DNA from: Symbiodinium natans
Lineage: Eukaryota; Sar; Dinophyceae; Suessiales; Symbiodiniaceae
Length of the DNA: 10,000 bases
Assembly: GCA_905221605.1 (NCBI GenBank)
Contig: CAJNDS010000731.1
Location: 1-10,000, forward strand
Reading direction: 5' to 3'
A program made the position numbers and the translations under genes. Below, piece by piece: positions 8,223 through 10,000 of the stretch (the first letter of the stretch is position 1; every line of letters starts with the position of its first letter). Under the pieces are notes generated by a model. That model saw only the letters and a program-made list of their open reading frames with translations. It had not been told where the DNA came from and made no database searches.

Positions 8223-9633
8223 CTACTTAACTGCAGGGTCCTTTGTCGCCTCCATGTACTTCTGCTTTGCCAGAACTGGTGGACAAATGCCTCCCACGTT
8301 ACAATCTTGTGACCGGTGGGAGGCTCCCGGCAAGACTAATGCCTGGGTCGAGAACAGCCTTCACCTGCCCAGCGGCATCCGTCGGTGTACTGCTATCTTT
8401 TCTTCCGGTAGAACGGTGCCTGGGTCTTGACCAAAAGATTCGGATACTCCGTCGCCATGGGTGGCATGACGGCACCGTGTGCCGCCTGTGGCGTCACACC
8501 GCGAAATGACTGAAAATGGGAGCTTGTATGTGTCCCGTCCTTGTTGTCCTTGAGTGGCACAATGGCCTTGGAGCGCAGCCGATCGGCTCCCAACCACTCG
8601 TCATACCGCTTGTCATAGCCGATGAAGTTCACCTCCACGCAAAACAGGAGTTCACGAAAAGCAACCAGAGGAACAACGGCAATAGCTCTACCAGGGTGTT
8701 ACTGCAAAGACCCCTCACTAGACTTCAATGCATGACAACATGGGTGTCTGGCAGGCAGAGGACGTATATCCACGTTGAGCGTTCTTTGAGTGCCTTGACT
8801 GGCGCAGCCTTCTTCTTCAAGTTGACGGCCACGACCTGGCATGCTACAGGGTGCACTGAACCACCCAAAAGATCGCTGAAGGGAGACCATGCAGGAACTG
8901 TCAATAAACACAAGTTTCAAGCCTACGTGGCCTCTGCTGCCCAATACTTTCCGTCGGCCTTGACTCTGGTCGCCCCCCGCGCCACTCCCACCATGCAGTG
9001 TCTTTGCCATGCAGTGTTCCTTCCCTCCCTTTGGAACTCAGGTCCATGCTTCAGCATGCAGGCGCATGGTTTTCCTGATTGCCGAGTAATCCATCGGCTT
9101 GGCCTTGGCGGGATCTCTCTCTCTCTCTCGCTCTCGTTTAGCCTCCTTTGCCTGATTTCAGCTGATTGCCTGATCGCCTACGTCGCTCGCAGTCGGCCTT
9201 GGCAGGGTTCTCCGTCTTCTCTTTCTTCGGCAAAGCCTCCGACCATCAAGAATGGAAAGAGGCAGGAGGGATCAGCACCAAATGTACTGTCAACTGTCCG
9301 CCTTTGATTTGAGCATGCCGATGGACACCCAAGCGTCGGCCTCGTCGCTGTAACCAGCATAGTGGACCTGCGGATTTACCGTGCGAGTAAGGTCCAGGTC
9401 GGGTCAGGTAAGGTCCTGTAGGATGTAGGAAAGAAGTCGCACTGCCCTCTCCCCACCTTCACGGGAGCCTTCCGTCTCTTTGGTGCCAGGCGAACAACCA
9501 CGGCCCGATAACACTCACCTCGGCTTCTCATGTGACCTCAAGCACAGCGAATCTTCCATCCCAATTGCAGCAGGTCACCATCGTCCTTGTACATGGCGTG
9601 CAGCTTCATGCCCACTGCCAGGTACTCCACCAT
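8223..9633 (-). CDS. Small chromo-barrel / Tudor-knot domain protein, six exons
   Basis: Exons, in transcription order: 9633-9586, 8958-8932, 8835-8794, 8632-8549 (or ending at 8567), 8364-8343 and 8290-8223, stop TAG. Joined, they give 96 residues (90 with the shorter exon 4). Seen: exon 1 begins MVEYLAVGMKLHAMYK at an ATG in gccATGg context. Exon 2 adds ADGKYWAAE, exon 3 VVAVNLKKKAAPVK, and exon 4 VNFIGYDKRYDEWLGADRLR and more. Exon 5 gives VKAVLDPG and exon 6 the basic tail ending MEATKDPAVK. The order GMK-DGKYWAAEV-V-FIGYDxRxDEW-DRLR matches the chromo-barrel/Tudor-knot fold found in MYST acetyltransferases such as Esa1 and MOF. In that family it binds histone tails or RNA. No catalytic domain follows, so this is a stand-alone domain, probably nuclear; its exact role is unknown. 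Introns use GA, GC, GC, GA or GC, and GC donors, all ending AG before G; the first four are phase 0, the last phase 1. The exon 4 end and true start are least certain: upstream exons or a trans-spliced leader cannot be excluded. Confidence 0.8.
8291..8342 (-). other. Intron 5 of the Tudor-knot gene (GC-AG, 52 nt) with internal hairpin
   Basis: The donor is GACCCAG/GCATTAG and the acceptor GTGGGAG/GCATTTG, phase 1, joining VKAVLDPG to ICPPVLAKQK. AGGCATT followed by A or T and then GTC occurs at both ends (8334-8344 and 8282-8292, 10 of 11 bases alike), so several splice positions yield the same mRNA. Inside is a 9-bp perfect inverted repeat (8289-8297 with 8316-8324) and a further seven-pair inner stem with one mismatch. 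If it is not spliced, the protein would end 21 codons into exon 5 at TAA. Confidence 0.55.
8633..8793 (-). other. Intron 3 of the Tudor-knot gene (GC-AG, 161 nt)
   Basis: The donor is CCAGTCAAG/GCACTC and the acceptor GCGTGGAG/GTGAAC, phase 0. It joins KKAAPVK to VNFIGYDKRYDEW. No GT donor nearby gives a continuous domain: the in-frame read-through of exon 3 continues as ALKERSTWIYVLCL and does not resemble the family. Confidence 0.7.
8836..8931 (-). other. Intron 2 of the Tudor-knot gene (GC-AG, 96 nt)
   Basis: The donor is GCAGAG/GCCACG and the acceptor ATGCCAG/GTCGTGG, phase 0. It joins KYWAAE to VVAVNLKKK. The tract just before the acceptor could be read as coding (SVHPVACQ), so another acceptor is possible, but this one keeps the usual alignment of the domain and the AG-before-G rule. 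Confidence 0.65.
8959..9585 (-). other. Intron 1 of the Tudor-knot gene (GA-AG, 627 nt)
   Basis: The donor reads TACAAG/GACGATGG and the acceptor GTCAAG/GCCGACGG. Splicing here joins MKLHAMYK to ADGKYWAAE in phase 0 and restores the domain. Reading through the donor instead gives DDGDLLQLGWKIRCA and then a stop. A competing GT donor lies seven bases further in (GATG/GTGACC), but no acceptor for it gives as good a domain. The intron holds a CT/GA microsatellite (9114-9137 on the plus strand) and two copies of ccatgcagtgt at 8991-9001 and 9007-9017. A GA donor is rare outside dinoflagellates. Confidence 0.65.
9114..9137. repeat. CT/GA dinucleotide microsatellite
   Basis: A tctctctctctctctc run with one interrupting g, inside intron 1 of the Tudor-knot gene. 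It explains the Ser-Leu run in the antisense open frame. Confidence 0.8.
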
Positions 9634-10000
9634 GGCCACTCCTCCGAGCGCCGTTCGCAACGAACAGCATACAGCCCGGCAGTCAAGTAACCTAGGATAA
9701 GCCCACAAGCGCGGCCGAAGCACTGGACAATTTGCTGCAGCTGTCGAATTTCTTGGCTAGCTCGAGCTCTGCATGCCCGCGGACGCAGCGGCTAATCTCA
9801 AGCTGAGCTGGATGCAACGAGACCAAACATGTAAGACTCACATGGCTCACTCACTAAGCGATGCAGATCTGGATTCTACCGCACAAGCAGACTCGACAAA
9901 TTGGTGTCGGTGTTCAGCAATGCATGGCAGATATCTGGGAAAACTCTGACGTGTTCTTGTTTCGGATCGGATTCCAAACGCCGGGACTGCAGGATTCCTG
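9634..10000. other. Upstream flank of the Tudor-knot gene, no supported feature
   Basis: Reading the minus strand from 10000, I see no TATA box, no upstream exon obeying the AG/G pattern, and no spliced-leader gene. An open minus-strand tract near 9780-9668 reads ELELAKKFDSCSKLSS but lacks matching splice borders. A cggag/gagtggcc site nine bases before the proposed ATG could serve as a trans-splice or cis acceptor. Confidence 0.35.

Noticed and set aside
7799-8430. Open frames with poly-Leu, poly-Thr or poly-Val
   Set aside because: They are translations of the ACT and CGA microsatellite, with no unique coding sequence around it.
8516-9307. 263-codon plus-strand open frame, the longest in the window
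   Set aside because: It runs antisense to exons 2 and 3, most of exon 4 and part of intron 1 of the Tudor-knot gene, includes a CT microsatellite read as Ser-Leu repeats, and shows no domain.
9579-9633. Canonical GT donor (GATG/GTGACC) for exon 1
   Set aside because: Joining it to available acceptors gives DDACQ or DDVHP and skips the DGKYWAAE strand of the domain; the GA donor seven bases earlier restores it.
9668-9780. Minus-strand tract reading ELELAKKFDSCSKLSS upstream of the Tudor-knot gene
   Set aside because: It lacks AG/G acceptor and AG/G donor borders and does not join exon 1 in a sensible frame.
1-10000. tRNA, rRNA, CRISPR array, intact transposase or dinoflagellate spliced-leader sequence
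   Set aside because: No TTCGAAT-type tRNA arm, conserved rRNA block, regularly spaced repeat-spacer pattern, transposase motif or spliced-leader core was found on either strand by eye.

Overview
The window looks like nuclear DNA of a dinoflagellate, in the broad sense of Symbiodinium-like or Polarella-like genomes. The strongest evidence is one short minus-strand gene at 8223-9633. It can be assembled by hand into an intact chromo-barrel/Tudor-knot protein only by using introns that begin with GA or GC and end in AG followed by G. That splice style is characteristic of dinoflagellates. Scattered, degenerate CCCTAAA/TTTAGGG heptamers, very low gene density and many simple repeats fit this view, but they would also fit other algae or plants. 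The assignment is inference.

Layout. Positions 1-103 and 931-1339 carry A+T-rich near-palindromes centred on TTCCGGAA, plus a shared 23-bp motif at 81 and 1317. Positions 104-665 are a nearly T-free CGA array mixed with 7-bp units. Positions 666-850 hold repeated hairpin-forming motifs. Positions 1340-1910 are an A+T-rich island (25-27% GC in two hand-counted lines). Positions 1921-3340 contain no recognised gene. Positions 3343-3429 contain a perfect 32-bp direct repeat, and 3650-3805 a cluster of GCTGCTA/TAGCAGC hairpins. A possible minus-strand gene fragment with two related short exons lies near 4193-4360. From 4690 to 7671 the sequence is mostly non-coding, with degenerate telomere-like islands in both orientations and a G13-T-G14 tract at 6066-6093. 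A compound microsatellite (GCT, ACT, CGA and 9-bp units) runs from about 7976 to 8220 and ends against the 3' end of the Tudor-knot gene.

The one supported gene has six exons of 48, 27, 42, 66 or 84, 22 and 68 nt. They encode 90 or 96 residues, essentially one chromo-barrel/Tudor-knot domain plus a short charged tail. The proposed role is chromatin or nucleic-acid binding, known only from the fold. No tRNA, rRNA, CRISPR, intact transposon or dinoflagellate spliced-leader sequence was seen. Most long open frames here come from simple repeats or are antisense to the spliced gene, and are not reported as genes.
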